Shown in pieces: positions 27,621 to 38,075 of a stretch of 64,000 nucleotides of DNA. Positions within the stretch are counted from its first letter, which is position 1. Each line of letters opens with the position of its first letter. This stretch comes from Brevibacterium sp. ZH18 (GTDB taxonomy: Bacteria > Actinomycetota > Actinomycetes > Actinomycetales > Brevibacteriaceae). Location: contig NZ_JALDSX010000001.1 in NCBI RefSeq assembly GCF_022748595.1, positions 62,001 through 126,000 of the forward strand. The letters are read 5' to 3'. The translations under genes were made by a program, and so were the position numbers. The notes beneath the pieces were generated by a model. It did no database searches. It was given only the letters and a program-made list of their open reading frames with translations, and was not told the DNA's origin.

Positions 27621-28712
27621 TCAGCTCTGCGAGTTCTGGTTTCGGGTCGTGCTGATCGTCGGCTGCGCGGCCTGATCGCCGCACAGGACGATCATGAGGT
27701 TCGAGACGAGATCACTGCGCTCATGGTGGCCGAGTGTGACGATGCCGCGTCCTTCGATTTGCTCGATCGCGGTCTCGACCATGCCGACAGCGCCCTCGAC
27801 GATGAGCTGCCGAGCGGCGACGACAGCAGTGGCCTGCTGGCGCTGGAGCATGGCGCGGGCGATCTCTGCCGCGTAGGCCAGCTGGGTGATCCGTGATTCG
27901 ATGATGGTGACACCTGCCGCAGACACACGGGCGGCCACCTCGGCGGACAGCTTCGACGTGATCTCGTCGGCGTTGTCTCGCAGTGACATGCGATTGGGGT
28001 CCGAGGAGTCGTAGGCGTATGAGTTCGCAATGTGCCGCACGGCGGTCTCGGCCTGGATGGCGACGAACTCTTCGAAGTCGTCGACCTCGAAGCTCGCCTG
28101 CGCGGTGTCCTGGACCTGCCAGACGACGACTGCCCCGATTTCGATCGGGTTGCCGTCAAGGTCGTTGACCTTCAACGTGGAGGTCTCGTGGTTGCGGATG
28201 CGCGTCGAGATCTGCTGCTTCGAATACAGGGGATTGACGAAGCGCAGGCCGGACTGACGAACAGTGCCCACGTATTTGCCGTAGAGCTGAAGCACAACGG
28301 CATTTCCGGGGGCCACGGACGTGCATCCTCTGAACATGAACAGCGAGGCGATGAAGGCAGCGCCGCCCAGCACGATGAGGATGACGCCGATGATGGCTTC
28401 GGCAAAGGACATGATGAATCCGCCGATCCCGAGGAGCAGCGCGAGGAGAAGCAGGACGACTGCTCCGACGATGGCGAAGTAGCCGGACACGCCGCCAGCC
28501 GAACGCTCCCTGACCCGCTCTCCCTCGGGGGAGACGATGCGCGGTGGTACGCCGGGCCCCTGCGGAGGCCGTTGCCCGGGACCGCGAGGTCGCTCGGCCG
28601 GTGGACCGGGCTGAGGATACTGAGGACTGCTGGGACGGGCGTGCTGATTGCCAGGTCCCGGCCCGGGCTGCTGACGGGAGGGCGGTCCATACTGCTCGGG
28701 GTTCTGCGTCAT
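27621..28712 (-). CDS. SPFH/band 7 domain membrane protein
   Basis: A 363-aa protein. Residues 1-70 are Pro/Gln/Gly-rich and probably cytosolic. A hydrophobic region of two segments follows (about 75-130), then the SPFH (stomatin/prohibitin) domain, e.g. 'SGLRFVNPLYSKQQISTRIRNHE' and 'AARVSAAGVTIIESRITQLAYAAEIA'. Such proteins form oligomeric scaffolds in membrane microdomains. No protease partner (NfeD) is adjacent. The start codon lies exactly 6 nt after a TAGACT -10 element on the minus strand, which suggests a leaderless mRNA. Divergent from the AGCS symporter. Confidence 0.85.
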   Translation of the reverse strand: MTQNPEQYGPPSRQQPGPGPGNQHARPSSPQYPQPGPPAERPRGPGQRPPQGPGVPPRIVSPEGERVRERSAGGVSGYFAIVGAVVLLLLALLLGIGGFIMSFAEAIIGVILIVLGGAAFIASLFMFRGCTSVAPGNAVVLQLYGKYVGTVRQSGLRFVNPLYSKQQISTRIRNHETSTLKVNDLDGNPIEIGAVVVWQVQDTAQASFEVDDFEEFVAIQAETAVRHIANSYAYDSSDPNRMSLRDNADEITSKLSAEVAARVSAAGVTIIESRITQLAYAAEIARAMLQRQQATAVVAARQLIVEGAVGMVETAIEQIEGRGIVTLGHHERSDLVSNLMIVLCGDQAAQPTISTTRNQNSQS

Positions 28713-28718
28713 GTCCCG

Positions 28719-28724
28719 AGTCTA
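28719..28724 (-). promoter_or_regulatory. -10 element giving a leaderless SPFH mRNA
   Basis: TAGACT on the minus strand is separated from the ATG at 28712 by 6 nt (CGGGAC), so transcription would begin at or next to the start codon. No consensus -35 was found. Confidence 0.5.
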
Positions 28725-28853
28725 TGACACAAGGTGAGATGCGCGTCTCACAATCACTGGGATGTGTGATCCAAGTAACAGTTGGATAACTGTATCTGTC
28801 ATATCTCAAATAGTGGTTGCGGCCCACGGTGACGTGCGGCAGGTTATTGCCTC

Positions 28854-30386
28854 ATGGACGCCTTGTTATTTGCAGCAGATGCCCCTAAATCGCCCGTCGA
28901 CGATGCGATCAACTCCTGGTTCGATCCCATTGCGACCTTCTTCTCAAACATCATCTTCTTCCCGATCACTCTCGGACCGATCTCCTTTCCCTTTGTCGTC
29001 CTCTGGCTCGTCGCCGCAGCGCTGATCTTCAGCGTCTACTTCGGCTTCGTCCAGTTCCGCGGCTTCAAGCTGTCTCTCGATGTCGTGCGCGGGAAGTTCT
29101 CGTCGAAGGACGACCCGGGTGAGATCACGCACTTCCAGGCATTGGCCTCGGCGCTGTCAGGCACGGTCGGCCTCGGCAACATCGCCGGTGTCGGTGTTGC
29201 CGTTGCACTCGGCGGTCCGGGTGCTACCTTCTGGATGATCATCGCCGGCCTGCTCGGCATGTGCACGAAGTTCGTCGAGTGCACCCTCGGCGTCAAGTAC
29301 CGCGAGATCGATGAGAACGGCGTCGTCTACGGCGGCCCCTTCAAATACCTGCCTATCGCCTTCCGCCGCTTCTCTAAGCCGGTTGCTTCGATCCTGACCG
29401 GAATCTTCGCCGTCTCCATCCTCATCTTCGGCGTCGTTGGCGGCGGCATGTTCCAGGCCAACCAGACGTTCGCTCAGGTGCGCACCGCGACCGGCGGTTC
29501 CGACGGCTTCCTCGCCGGTCCCTGGGCGTCGCTCATCTTCGGTCTGATCTTCGCGGGCCTCGTCGCCCTCGTCATCCTCGGCGGCATCCGCTCGATCGCC
29601 CACGTGACCGACAAGCTGGTCCCGGCCATGGCGATCTTCTACGTCGTCTCCTGCCTCCTGGTCCTGGGCATCAACTTCTCTCAGATCCCCGCTGCCATCG
29701 GTGAGATCTTTGCCGGAGCCTTCAACCCGCAGGGAATTGCGGGCGGTGTCGTCGGCGTCATGATCATCGGCTTCCAGCGTTCGGCTTTCTCCAACGAGGC
29801 CGGAATCGGCTCGGCGGCCATCGCCCACTCGGCAGTCAAGACCCGCCGGCCCATCTCCGAAGGATTCGTCGCGCTGCTCGAACCCTTCGTCGACACGGTC
29901 ATCGTCTGCACCATGACCGCTCTGACCATCATTGTCGCGAATCAGCCCTCGTACCGCGAGGATCTGGGCGCTGGTGAGATCGGCGGAGTGGCACTGGCCT
30001 CTGATGCCTTCGCGACCGTTGCCAGCTGGTACCCGGTCCTGCTGGCGATCGCCGTCGCCCTGTTCGCCTTCTCCACTCTCATCACCTGGGCCTACTACGG
30101 AGAGCGCGCGTGGAGCTATCTCTTCGGCCGGTCCAAGGGCATGGCCACGGTCTTCCGGTCTCTGGTCTGCATCTTCGTCGTCATCGGCTGCATCGCCAGC
30201 TTCAGCAAGGTCGTCGAATTCGCCGATGCCGCACTGTTCCTCTGTGCGTTCATCAACATCCTCGGCCTCTACCTGCTGATGCCGGTGGTGAAGAAGGAGA
30301 TGAAGAAGTACTTCGCGGACCGCAAGGCCGGCACTCTCACGGATCCCGACACCATGGATGCCGTCCCCGTCGAACAGTCCGTCTGA
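28854..30386 (+). CDS. Sodium:alanine/glycine symporter, AGCS family
   Basis: A 510-aa polytopic protein of the alanine or glycine:cation symporter family (AlsT/DagA type), with around 11 transmembrane helices. Family hallmarks are 'FQALASALSGTVGLGNIAGVGVA' near residue 93, 'GPGATFWMIIAGLLGMCTKFVE', and 'GFQRSAFSNEAGIGSAAIAHSA' near 305. It imports Ala, Gly or a related amino acid with Na+. It pairs functionally with the Mrp Na+/H+ antiporter only by inference. An inverted repeat CAGTT-N4-AACTG lies at 28779-28792, 62 nt before the start, and may be an operator. Confidence 0.88.
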   Translation: MDALLFAADAPKSPVDDAINSWFDPIATFFSNIIFFPITLGPISFPFVVLWLVAAALIFSVYFGFVQFRGFKLSLDVVRGKFSSKDDPGEITHFQALASALSGTVGLGNIAGVGVAVALGGPGATFWMIIAGLLGMCTKFVECTLGVKYREIDENGVVYGGPFKYLPIAFRRFSKPVASILTGIFAVSILIFGVVGGGMFQANQTFAQVRTATGGSDGFLAGPWASLIFGLIFAGLVALVILGGIRSIAHVTDKLVPAMAIFYVVSCLLVLGINFSQIPAAIGEIFAGAFNPQGIAGGVVGVMIIGFQRSAFSNEAGIGSAAIAHSAVKTRRPISEGFVALLEPFVDTVIVCTMTALTIIVANQPSYREDLGAGEIGGVALASDAFATVASWYPVLLAIAVALFAFSTLITWAYYGERAWSYLFGRSKGMATVFRSLVCIFVVIGCIASFSKVVEFADAALFLCAFINILGLYLLMPVVKKEMKKYFADRKAGTLTDPDTMDAVPVEQSV

Positions 30387-30418
30387 GAGTCGCGTCCACG
30401 GGTCCTGTCTCATCTCGC

Positions 30419-30424
30419 TAGACT
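30419..30424 (+). promoter_or_regulatory. -10 element of chorismate mutase gene, leaderless
   Basis: TAGACT followed by 7 nt and a GTG start. There is no ribosome site in front of this GTG, which fits leaderless translation. Confidence 0.45.
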
Positions 30425-30431
30425 GGTGGGC

Positions 30432-30746
30432 GTGGATCAGAACAATGACAAATCACAGGCCCAGGAGCGACTGTTGGAACTGCGCGGCAGCATCGACAAC
30501 ATCGACGCAGCGCTCATTCATCTCCTGGCCGAGAGGTTCAAGCTCACGGAGACCGTGGGCGAGCTGAAAGCAGATCACGGCCTGCCTCCCGCGGATGAAG
30601 CGCGGGAGGCACGGCAGGTCGCTCACCTGCGAAAGCTCGCAGAGGACTCGCGCCTAGATCCGGAATTCGCGGAGAAGTTCCTCGCCTTCATCGTCGCCGA
30701 GGTGATCCACCGTCACGAGCGGATCGCCGAGGCGCGTGAGGGCTGA
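30432..30746 (+). CDS. Chorismate mutase, AroQ type
   Basis: A 104-aa all-helical AroQ chorismate mutase, converting chorismate to prephenate for Phe/Tyr. Core residues of the family are visible: 'LRGSIDNIDAALIHLLAERFKL' contains the conserved Arg and the 'ID..LIxLLAERF' helix, then 'VGELKADHGLP' with the active-site Lys, and a C-terminal 'FIVAEVIHRHERI' helix. No signal peptide. Two GTG starts compete, 30426 and 30432. A TAGACT -10 at 30419-30424 is 7 nt before 30432, which points to a leaderless start there. Between the AGCS gene and rplU. Confidence 0.8.
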   Translation: MDQNNDKSQAQERLLELRGSIDNIDAALIHLLAERFKLTETVGELKADHGLPPADEAREARQVAHLRKLAEDSRLDPEFAEKFLAFIVAEVIHRHERIAEAREG

Positions 30747-30765
30747 GTCCGCATCCGTCGGCGGT

Positions 30766-30795
30766 TTGCCCATCAGGCACCGAATCCATTAGACT
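30766..30795 (+). promoter_or_regulatory. Promoter of rplU-rpmA
   Basis: TTGCCC at 30766-30771 and TAGACT at 30790-30795 are 18 bp apart. The predicted start is near 30802, giving a leader of about 120 nt before rplU. Confidence 0.7.
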
Positions 30796-30801
30796 TGACC
30801 G

Positions 30802-30921
30802 TCGGTGCGCATATGCACCACGGCTGGTGATTCCTCTCAATGGGATGCCCGGGGAGATCCTTCTCCGGGAGCCAAGGGATCAACCGCCGTTCGTTTGTGT
30901 TTAAACAGAAAGGGTTCGACC
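30802..30921 (+). promoter_or_regulatory. Structured 5' leader of rplU
   Basis: Two hairpins lie in the leader: GGTGC-GCATAT-GCACC at about 30803-30818, and CCGGGGAG/CTTCTCCGG at about 30849-30869. Ribosomal-protein leaders before L21 are known in other bacteria and can bind the protein for feedback control; that role here is an inference from position and folding. Confidence 0.4.
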
Positions 30922-31230
30922 ATGGTCTATGCCATTGTCCGTGCCGGTGGCCATCAGGAAAAGGTCAGCGTCGGCGACATCATCACAGTCAACAGAATGA
31001 AAGCTAAGGCTGGGGAGAGCGTCGAACTCGATGCCGTGCTTCTTGTCGACGGCGAAACAGTCACGACCGACGTTGACGCCCTGTCGAAGGTCGCTGTCAG
31101 CGCTGAGGTCGTCAACGAACTTCGCGGTCCGAAGATCGTCATCCAGAAGTACAAGAACAAGACCGGATACAAGAAGCGCCAGGGCCACCGCCAGGACCTG
31201 ACCCGCCTGAAGATCACGAACATCAAGTAA
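30922..31230 (+). CDS. rplU: 50S ribosomal protein L21
   Basis: A 102-aa L21 beginning '[19 protein letters not shown]' and ending with the signature '[15 protein letters not shown]', which contacts 23S rRNA. An AGGG ribosome site precedes the ATG at 30922. Longer in-frame starts lie inside the leader and were rejected. It is co-transcribed with rpmA, 15 nt downstream. Confidence 0.98.
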   Translation: MVYAIVRAGGHQEKVSVGDIITVNRMKAKAGESVELDAVLLVDGETVTTDVDALSKVAVSAEVVNELRGPKIVIQKYKNKTGYKKRQGHRQDLTRLKITNIK

Positions 31231-31245
31231 GAGGAGACATCACAC

Positions 31246-31497
31246 ATGTCAAGCAAAAAGGGAGTCAGCTCGTCCCGTAACGGTCGCGACTCGAACGCAC
31301 AGTACCTCGGCGTGAAGCGCTTCGGCGGTCAGGTCGTCAAGGCCGGCGAGATCATCGTCCGCCAGCGCGGAACCAAGTTCCACCCAGGCGCGAACGTCGG
31401 ACGCGGAGGAGACGATACTCTCTTCGCACTGTCCGCAGGAGCCGTGGAATTCGGCAAGCGCAACGGTCGCAAGATCGTCAACATCGTCGGCGCCTGA
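31246..31497 (+). CDS. rpmA: 50S ribosomal protein L27
   Basis: An 83-aa L27 with the typical start '[24 protein letters not shown]' split over the flexible N-terminus that reaches the peptidyl-transferase centre. Unlike Firmicutes L27 it has no cleavable N-terminal extension. GAGGAG lies 10 nt upstream. A palindrome follows before obgE. Confidence 0.98.
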   Translation: MSSKKGVSSSRNGRDSNAQYLGVKRFGGQVVKAGEIIVRQRGTKFHPGANVGRGGDDTLFALSAGAVEFGKRNGRKIVNIVGA

Positions 31498-31531
31498 CCG
31501 ACTAACTGTTTTTCCCCCTCCGTGGGGGTCC

Positions 31532-31563
31532 ATGAAGGGTGAGTCTCGAGACTCACCCTTCAT
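31532..31563. repeat. 32-bp perfect palindrome between rpmA and obgE
   Basis: Bases 31532-31563 read the same on both strands, with 16-nt arms ATGAAGGGTGAGTCTC and its complement and a central CTCGAG. As RNA it forms a long hairpin with a 4-nt loop. A smaller hairpin CCCCC-TCCGT-GGGGG lies just upstream (31514-31528), preceded by a T run. It may end or attenuate the rplU-rpmA transcript; as DNA it could also bind a dimeric protein. Confidence 0.85.
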
Positions 31564-31579
31564 CTGATATAAGGACATC

Positions 31580-33142
31580 ATGGCCACCGAGTTCATAGAT
31601 CGTGTCACAGTTCATCTGTCAGCCGGAGACGGCGGCAACGGGTGTGCCTCGATCAAGCGCGAAAAGTTCAAACCCCTCGGCGGCCCGGACGGCGCCAATG
31701 GAGGGCAGGGCGGCGACATCAAGTTCGTCGTCGACTCTCAGACGACGACTCTGCTGCCGCTTCACCACCGGCCGCACCTGACCGCCAAGGACGGCGGCAT
31801 CGGCAAGGGCGATCTTCGCCACGGTGCCGATGGCGGCGATCTGATCGTTCAAGTGCCCGACGGCACAGTCGTCAAGACCCAGAACGGCGACATCATCGCC
31901 GACCTCGTTGGTGCCGGCACCGAGTACATCGCAGCGGCCGGCGGCCGTGGCGGTCTCGGCAATGCGGCTCTCGCCTCGACGAAGCGCAAGGCGCCCGGAT
32001 TCGCTCTTCTCGGCGAGCCTGGTGAGACGGAAACGCTCGTCCTCGAACTCAAGTCGATTGCGGACATTGCTCTGGTCGGCTATCCCTCGGCAGGGAAGTC
32101 GAGCCTGATTGCCGCGATGTCTTCGGCCAAGCCGAAGATCGCCGACTATCCGTTCACGACCCTGGTGCCCAACCTCGGCGTGGTTCAGGCCGGCGATGTG
32201 CGCTTCACCGTGGCCGACGTTCCCGGGCTCATCCCCGGTGCGTCCGAGGGCAAGGGCCTCGGCCTGGAATTCCTCCGCCACGTCGAGCGCTGTGCTGCGC
32301 TCGTCCACGTCATCGACATGGCGACTTGGGAGTCAGGCCGCGACCCCGTCTCGGACCTCTCGACCATCGAAGCCGAGCTTTCCGCCTACGCCGTCGACCT
32401 CGACGACGGCAGCGGTCTGCTGCCGCTGTCCGAGCGCCCCAAGCTCGTCGCACTGAACAAGGTCGACATCCCTGACGGTCATGATCTGGCGGACATCGTG
32501 CGCCCGGACCTCGAAGCCGCCGGCTACCGGGTCTTCGAGATCTCCGCGGTCAGCCACGCGGGACTGCGCGAGCTCTCCTTCGCCATGGCCGAACTCGTCG
32601 CCGTCGAACGTGAACGCCGGGCCGCGCTCGAAGCGATTCCGCAGCGAGTCGTCATCAGGCCCAAGGCCGTCGACGACCGCGGTTACGTGGTCAGCGCCGA
32701 AAGCGACGAAGACGGACCAGTCTTCCGGATCAGGGGAGTCAAACCCGAACGCTGGGTGCGGCAGACTGAATTCGGCAATGACGAAGCCGTCGGATACCTC
32801 GCGGACCGCCTCGAGCGCCTCGGCGTCGAGGACTCGCTGTTCAAGGCCGGGGCCAAACCCGGTGACACCATCGTCATCGGCGGCGATGACGGAGTCGTCT
32901 TCGACTGGGATCCGACGAGCGTCGGCGGTGCCGAACTCCTCGGCTCCCGCGGCACCGACCTCCGCCTGGAAGAGGATGTGCGTGCCACGCGCAAGGAGCG
33001 CAAGGCCGCATTCCACGACCGGATGGACGCGAAGTCTGCCGCGCGAGAGGAATTCGAGCAGGAGCGCGTCGCCGAACGCGCAGCACGGGAGCACGAGGCA
33101 GCTGCCGCTCGTCGGCGTGATGTGGAGTCTGCACAGGAATGA
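31580..33142 (+). CDS. obgE: Obg-family GTPase ObgE/CgtA
   Basis: A 520-aa Obg GTPase. The glycine-rich Obg fold spans about residues 1-160 ('[21 protein letters not shown]'). The G domain follows with P-loop 'GYPSAGKSS', switch 'FTTLVPNLG', DxPG in '[10 protein letters not shown]', and NKVD. A C-terminal OCT domain spans about 350-430. The last ~60 residues are charged and coiled. It acts in 50S assembly and stress responses. AAGGA lies 4 nt before the ATG. The stop overlaps proB by 4 nt. Confidence 0.96.
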   Translation: MATEFIDRVTVHLSAGDGGNGCASIKREKFKPLGGPDGANGGQGGDIKFVVDSQTTTLLPLHHRPHLTAKDGGIGKGDLRHGADGGDLIVQVPDGTVVKTQNGDIIADLVGAGTEYIAAAGGRGGLGNAALASTKRKAPGFALLGEPGETETLVLELKSIADIALVGYPSAGKSSLIAAMSSAKPKIADYPFTTLVPNLGVVQAGDVRFTVADVPGLIPGASEGKGLGLEFLRHVERCAALVHVIDMATWESGRDPVSDLSTIEAELSAYAVDLDDGSGLLPLSERPKLVALNKVDIPDGHDLADIVRPDLEAAGYRVFEISAVSHAGLRELSFAMAELVAVERERRAALEAIPQRVVIRPKAVDDRGYVVSAESDEDGPVFRIRGVKPERWVRQTEFGNDEAVGYLADRLERLGVEDSLFKAGAKPGDTIVIGGDDGVVFDWDPTSVGGAELLGSRGTDLRLEEDVRATRKERKAAFHDRMDAKSAAREEFEQERVAERAAREHEAAAARRRDVESAQE

Positions 33143-34371
33143 GCCGAGATCAGCGTGGCGAGACTGCCACAGCGTCAGTGCGCGCTGAGATCGCTTCGGC
33201 CCGTCGCGTCGTCATCAAGGTCGGTTCGTCCTCGCTGACGTCGATCGACGGCGGACTCGACGAATCCAGGCTGATCGCTCTGACCGATGTCATCGGTGCC
33301 CATCGCGCCGCGGGACACGAGGTGATCCTCGTGTCCTCAGGTGCGATCGCGGCCGGACTCGAGCCGATGGGTCTGAACAAGCGCCCACGAGACCTCGCGA
33401 CGCAGCAGGCCGCTGCCGGTGTCGGACAGGGTCTGCTCATGGCCGCCTATACGAGGGCGCTGGGTCGATTCGATCTGGTGCCCGGCCAGGTGCTCCTGTC
33501 TGCCGATGACCTCATCCGCAGGACTCAGTACAAGAATGCTCAGCGCGCGATCGACAAGCTCCTCGCCCTGGGGACGATGCCCATCGTCAACGAGAACGAT
33601 GCGGTCGCGACCGAGGAGATCCGCTTCGGCGACAACGATCGTCTCGCCGCTCTCGTCGCCCACCTGGCCCACGCCGATGCTCTTGTCCTCCTGTCTGACG
33701 TCGATGCCCTCTACACGGGCCCACCGGATCTGGCCGGTTCGCAACGCATCGACTGCGTCGCCGGAACCGATGATCTCGGCGACGTCGCCATCGGTGGGAC
33801 CGGAAGTGCCGGTGTTGGCACCGGTGGAATGGCCACGAAGGTCGAGGCCGCTCTCATGGTCGCCGATTCGGGCATCCCCGCGGTGCTCACATCGGCGCCG
33901 CAGGTGAGCCACGTACTCGCCGGAGAGCATGTGGGAACCTGGTTCTCCGTCACCCACAAGCGTCGTGGGACGCGTCTGCTGTGGCTGCGGCATCTGGCTC
34001 GAACGTTCGGTTCGATCACGATCGACAGAGGAGCCGAAGCCGCCGTGCGATCGCGGGGAACCTCCCTGCTGGCCGCGGGCGTGACCGGGGTCGAAGGCGA
34101 ATTCGAAGCTGGGGACCCGGTGGAGATTCGAAACCTCGCCGGACACGTCATCGCTCGGGGGATGACGAATTTCTCCTCGAACGAGCTGCCGGCGATGTTC
34201 GGCTACTCGACGGATGAACTTGGCACCCGGCTGGGAAGTGACTACCGTAAAGAAGTCATCCATCGAAATGATCTCGTACTCACCCAGGTGAGCGGGGGGG
34301 AGATAGCACATGACCGCTGCATCCGAGATTCACCCGAAAACCGTTCGGGGCGTCACACGGGTGGCCCGTAA
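33139..34371 (+). CDS. proB: Glutamate 5-kinase
   Basis: A 410-aa ProB phosphorylating glutamate, the first step of proline synthesis. The amino-acid-kinase fold starts at '[11 protein letters not shown]' and includes '[21 protein letters not shown]' and '[10 protein letters not shown]'. A PUA domain follows ('[26 protein letters not shown]'). Family similarity ends near '[10 protein letters not shown]'. The last ~25 codons overlap proA by 62 nt after a run of seven G (34294-34300). With six G the frame would end at a TAG at once, so the tail may reflect an indel or error in the homopolymer. Overlaps obgE by 4 nt. Confidence 0.92.
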   Translation: MSRDQRGETATASVRAEIASARRVVIKVGSSSLTSIDGGLDESRLIALTDVIGAHRAAGHEVILVSSGAIAAGLEPMGLNKRPRDLATQQAAAGVGQGLLMAAYTRALGRFDLVPGQVLLSADDLIRRTQYKNAQRAIDKLLALGTMPIVNENDAVATEEIRFGDNDRLAALVAHLAHADALVLLSDVDALYTGPPDLAGSQRIDCVAGTDDLGDVAIGGTGSAGVGTGGMATKVEAALMVADSGIPAVLTSAPQVSHVLAGEHVGTWFSVTHKRRGTRLLWLRHLARTFGSITIDRGAEAAVRSRGTSLLAAGVTGVEGEFEAGDPVEIRNLAGHVIARGMTNFSSNELPAMFGYSTDELGTRLGSDYRKEVIHRNDLVLTQVSGGEIAHDRCIRDSPENRSGRHTGGP

Positions 34372-35599
34372 CGCCAAGAGCGCAGCTGCTCAGCTGGCGA
34401 CGACTTCGACAGTGGAGAAGAACGCCGCTCTGCAGGCCATCGCCGACGGGCTCCGGGCGAACGCCGCACGCATCATCAAGGCCAACGATGCCGACATCGC
34501 CGCCGGCACGGAGAACGGGATGAGGGCCTCGCTGCTCGACCGACTGCGCCTCGACGAGGACCGCATCGACGCGATCGCCGCATCTGTCGAAGCCGTCATC
34601 GATCTCGCCGACCCGGTCGGCAACATCATCGTCGGCCGGACCCTTCCCAACGGAATCCGCCTGAGCCAGACCCGCGTGCCGATGGGTGTCATCGGGGCGA
34701 TCTACGAAGCTCGTCCTAACGTCACCGTCGACATCGCCATCCTCGCCCTGAAAGCCGGAAACGCAACCATCTTGCGCGGAGGCTCCGCCGCCCAGAACTC
34801 GAACACCGAGATCATCTCGATCCTGCGCAGCGCCGTCGAATCCGCCGGCCTGGCGGCCGACTCGATCAACGGAATCGACCAATACGGCCGCGACGGCGCC
34901 AGTGTGCTCATGAACGCCCGCGACTACGTCGACCTGCTCATCCCGCGCGGCGGGGCAGAACTCATCAACATGGTCGTGCAGGAGTCCATCGTGCCCGTCA
35001 TCGAGACCGGCATCGGCAATGTGCACATGTTCATCGACTCCTCGGCGACCGTGAAGAACTCCGTCGATCTCGTCATCAACTCGAAGACGCAACGGCCCAG
35101 CGTCTGCAACTCGCTCGAAACCCTGCTCGTCCATGAGAAGGCTGCCAAGCGGGTGCTGCCGAAGATCCTCGAACGCCTCGACAAAGCCGATGTGATCGTT
35201 CATGCAGACACCGACGTGGCGGCCCTGGCTCCGCCCTCGATGAAGGTCCGTCGGGTGTCGCGGCGCGACTGGGCCAAGGAGTACCTCGACCTCGAACTCG
35301 CGGTGAAGATCGTCTCCGGCATCGAAGAGGCCATCGACCACATCCGTGCCTACACCTCCGGACACACGGAGGTCATCGTGACGAAGGACCTCGACAATGC
35401 TGAGACGTTCGTCTCAGCCATCGATGCAGCGGCTGTGGGCGTCAACGTCTCTACTCGCTTCACCGACGGGGGAGAGCTCGGCTTCGGCGCCGAGGTCGGG
35501 ATCTCAACGCAGAAACTTCATGCTCGGGGCCCGATGGGCGTCGAACAGCTCACCACCACCAAGTGGATCATGATCGGCAATGGTCAGATCAGAGCGTGA
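34310..35599 (+). CDS. proA: Gamma-glutamyl phosphate reductase
   Basis: A 429-aa ProA of the aldehyde dehydrogenase superfamily, reducing gamma-glutamyl phosphate to glutamate semialdehyde with NADPH. Catalytic Cys lies in 'RPSVCNSLETLLVH', the signature 'IPRGGAELI' is near 210, and 'VSTRFTDGGELGFGAEVGIS' near 385. The G-run at the end of proB (GGGGGGGAG) serves as its ribosome site, about 8 nt before the ATG. Translational coupling with proB is likely. Confidence 0.97.
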   Translation: MTAASEIHPKTVRGVTRVARNAKSAAAQLATTSTVEKNAALQAIADGLRANAARIIKANDADIAAGTENGMRASLLDRLRLDEDRIDAIAASVEAVIDLADPVGNIIVGRTLPNGIRLSQTRVPMGVIGAIYEARPNVTVDIAILALKAGNATILRGGSAAQNSNTEIISILRSAVESAGLAADSINGIDQYGRDGASVLMNARDYVDLLIPRGGAELINMVVQESIVPVIETGIGNVHMFIDSSATVKNSVDLVINSKTQRPSVCNSLETLLVHEKAAKRVLPKILERLDKADVIVHADTDVAALAPPSMKVRRVSRRDWAKEYLDLELAVKIVSGIEEAIDHIRAYTSGHTEVIVTKDLDNAETFVSAIDAAAVGVNVSTRFTDGGELGFGAEVGISTQKLHARGPMGVEQLTTTKWIMIGNGQIRA

Positions 35600-35612
35600 A
35601 CCCGGCCCGACT

Positions 35613-35639
35613 CGCCAGCGGGTGACGAGGTCACCGGCG
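35613..35639 (+). terminator. Hairpin after proA
   Basis: Nested stems CGCC (35613-35616)/GGCG (35636-35639) and GGTGAC (35621-35626)/GTCACC (35630-35635) lie 14 nt after the proA stop. No T-tract. Confidence 0.5.
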
Positions 35640-35704
35640 AACTGAGTCCATGTCGGTGCGCATTTGACGCGCCGTTCATGAGAAACTGAAGACATCAGCA
35701 CCAT

Positions 35705-35724
35705 GGCGCATGACTGGATGCGCC
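35705..35724 (+). repeat. Hairpin before the 53-aa gene
   Basis: GGCGCAT at 35705-35711 and ATGCGCC at 35718-35724 form a 7-bp stem with a 6-nt loop, ending 25 nt before the small gene's start. It could be a leader element or an operator. Confidence 0.4.
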
Positions 35725-35749
35725 GCCCAGCATCAGAAGGAGAACTCAC

Positions 35750-35911
35750 ATGAACGCAGCCCTGTTGGCCACCGTCGCCGAAGGCGCGGAGCATGCAGCC
35801 CACACCGAACTCCCGATGGAGCCGATCGCCTTCGGTCTCATCACCTTCGCGATCTTCATGACGATGGCATTCGTGACCCGGTCATGGAAGGGCATCTCCA
35901 ACCGCCACTGA
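35750..35911 (+). CDS. 53-aa single-span membrane protein upstream of nadD
   Basis: A 53-codon ORF too short for many gene callers. AGAAGGAG is 6-7 nt before the ATG. The protein begins with about 22 mostly polar residues containing '[16 protein letters not shown]', then has one hydrophobic helix at about residues 26-42, and ends in a short basic tail '[11 protein letters not shown]'. Actinobacterial genomes often carry a protein of this design between proA and nadD. The stop is followed directly by the nadD ATG with one base between, so the two are coupled. Function unknown. Confidence 0.8.
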   Translation: MNAALLATVAEGAEHAAHTELPMEPIAFGLITFAIFMTMAFVTRSWKGISNRH

Positions 35912-35912
35912 T

Positions 35913-36510
35913 ATGGCAAAGCACATACGCAGGGTCGGTGTCATGGGCGGCACGTTCGACCCCATCCACCACGGTCACCTGGTCGCCGCCAGCGAGGTGC
36001 AGTCGATCTTCGACCTCGACGAGGTCGTGTTCGTCCCCACCGGACGCCCCTATCAGAAGGATGTGGGCGCCGTCACCGACGCCGAACATCGCTACCTGAT
36101 GACGGTCATCGCAACAGCGGCCAATCCTCGGTTCACGGTCTCCCGCGTTGACGTCGATCGTCCTGGCCCCACTTATACGATCGATACCCTGCGAGATCTG
36201 GCCCGAAGCTACGGCCCGGGCACAGAGATGTTCTTCATCACCGGCGCGGACGCTTTGGCTCAGATCCTGACGTGGAAGAATGTGGATGAGCTGTTTTCCT
36301 TGGCGCACTTCGTCGGAGTGAGCCGACCGGGGCACGAACTTCGCGGTGAGGGCCTCCCGGTGGACCGATTGAGTTTGGTGCAGATACCTGCACTGTCGAT
36401 CTCGTCCACGGATTGCAGACAACGGGTGATGGCAGGCGCACCCGTCTGGTACCTCGTACCGGATGGTGTCGTTCAGTACATTGCGAAATACGAGTTGTAC
36501 AGGAGTGAGA

Positions 36511-36518
<8 letters not shown>
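35913..36518 (+). CDS. nadD: Nicotinate-nucleotide adenylyltransferase
   Basis: A 201-aa NadD joining nicotinate mononucleotide and ATP to deamido-NAD. The nucleotidyltransferase motif '[11 protein letters not shown]' is at residues 13-23. '[10 protein letters not shown]' near the C-terminus is the second conserved motif (ISSTxxR). Its end overlaps the next gene by 8 nt. In mycobacteria nadD, rsfS and the phosphatase gene also lie together. Confidence 0.95.
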
Positions 36519-38058
<1,540 letters not shown>

Positions 38059-38075
38059 CCACTCGAAAGGATCTT

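Noticed and set aside
29157-30413. 418-aa ORF on the minus strand
   Set aside because: It is antisense to the AGCS symporter; its Asp/Glu/Gly-rich composition is the mirror of membrane-protein codons.
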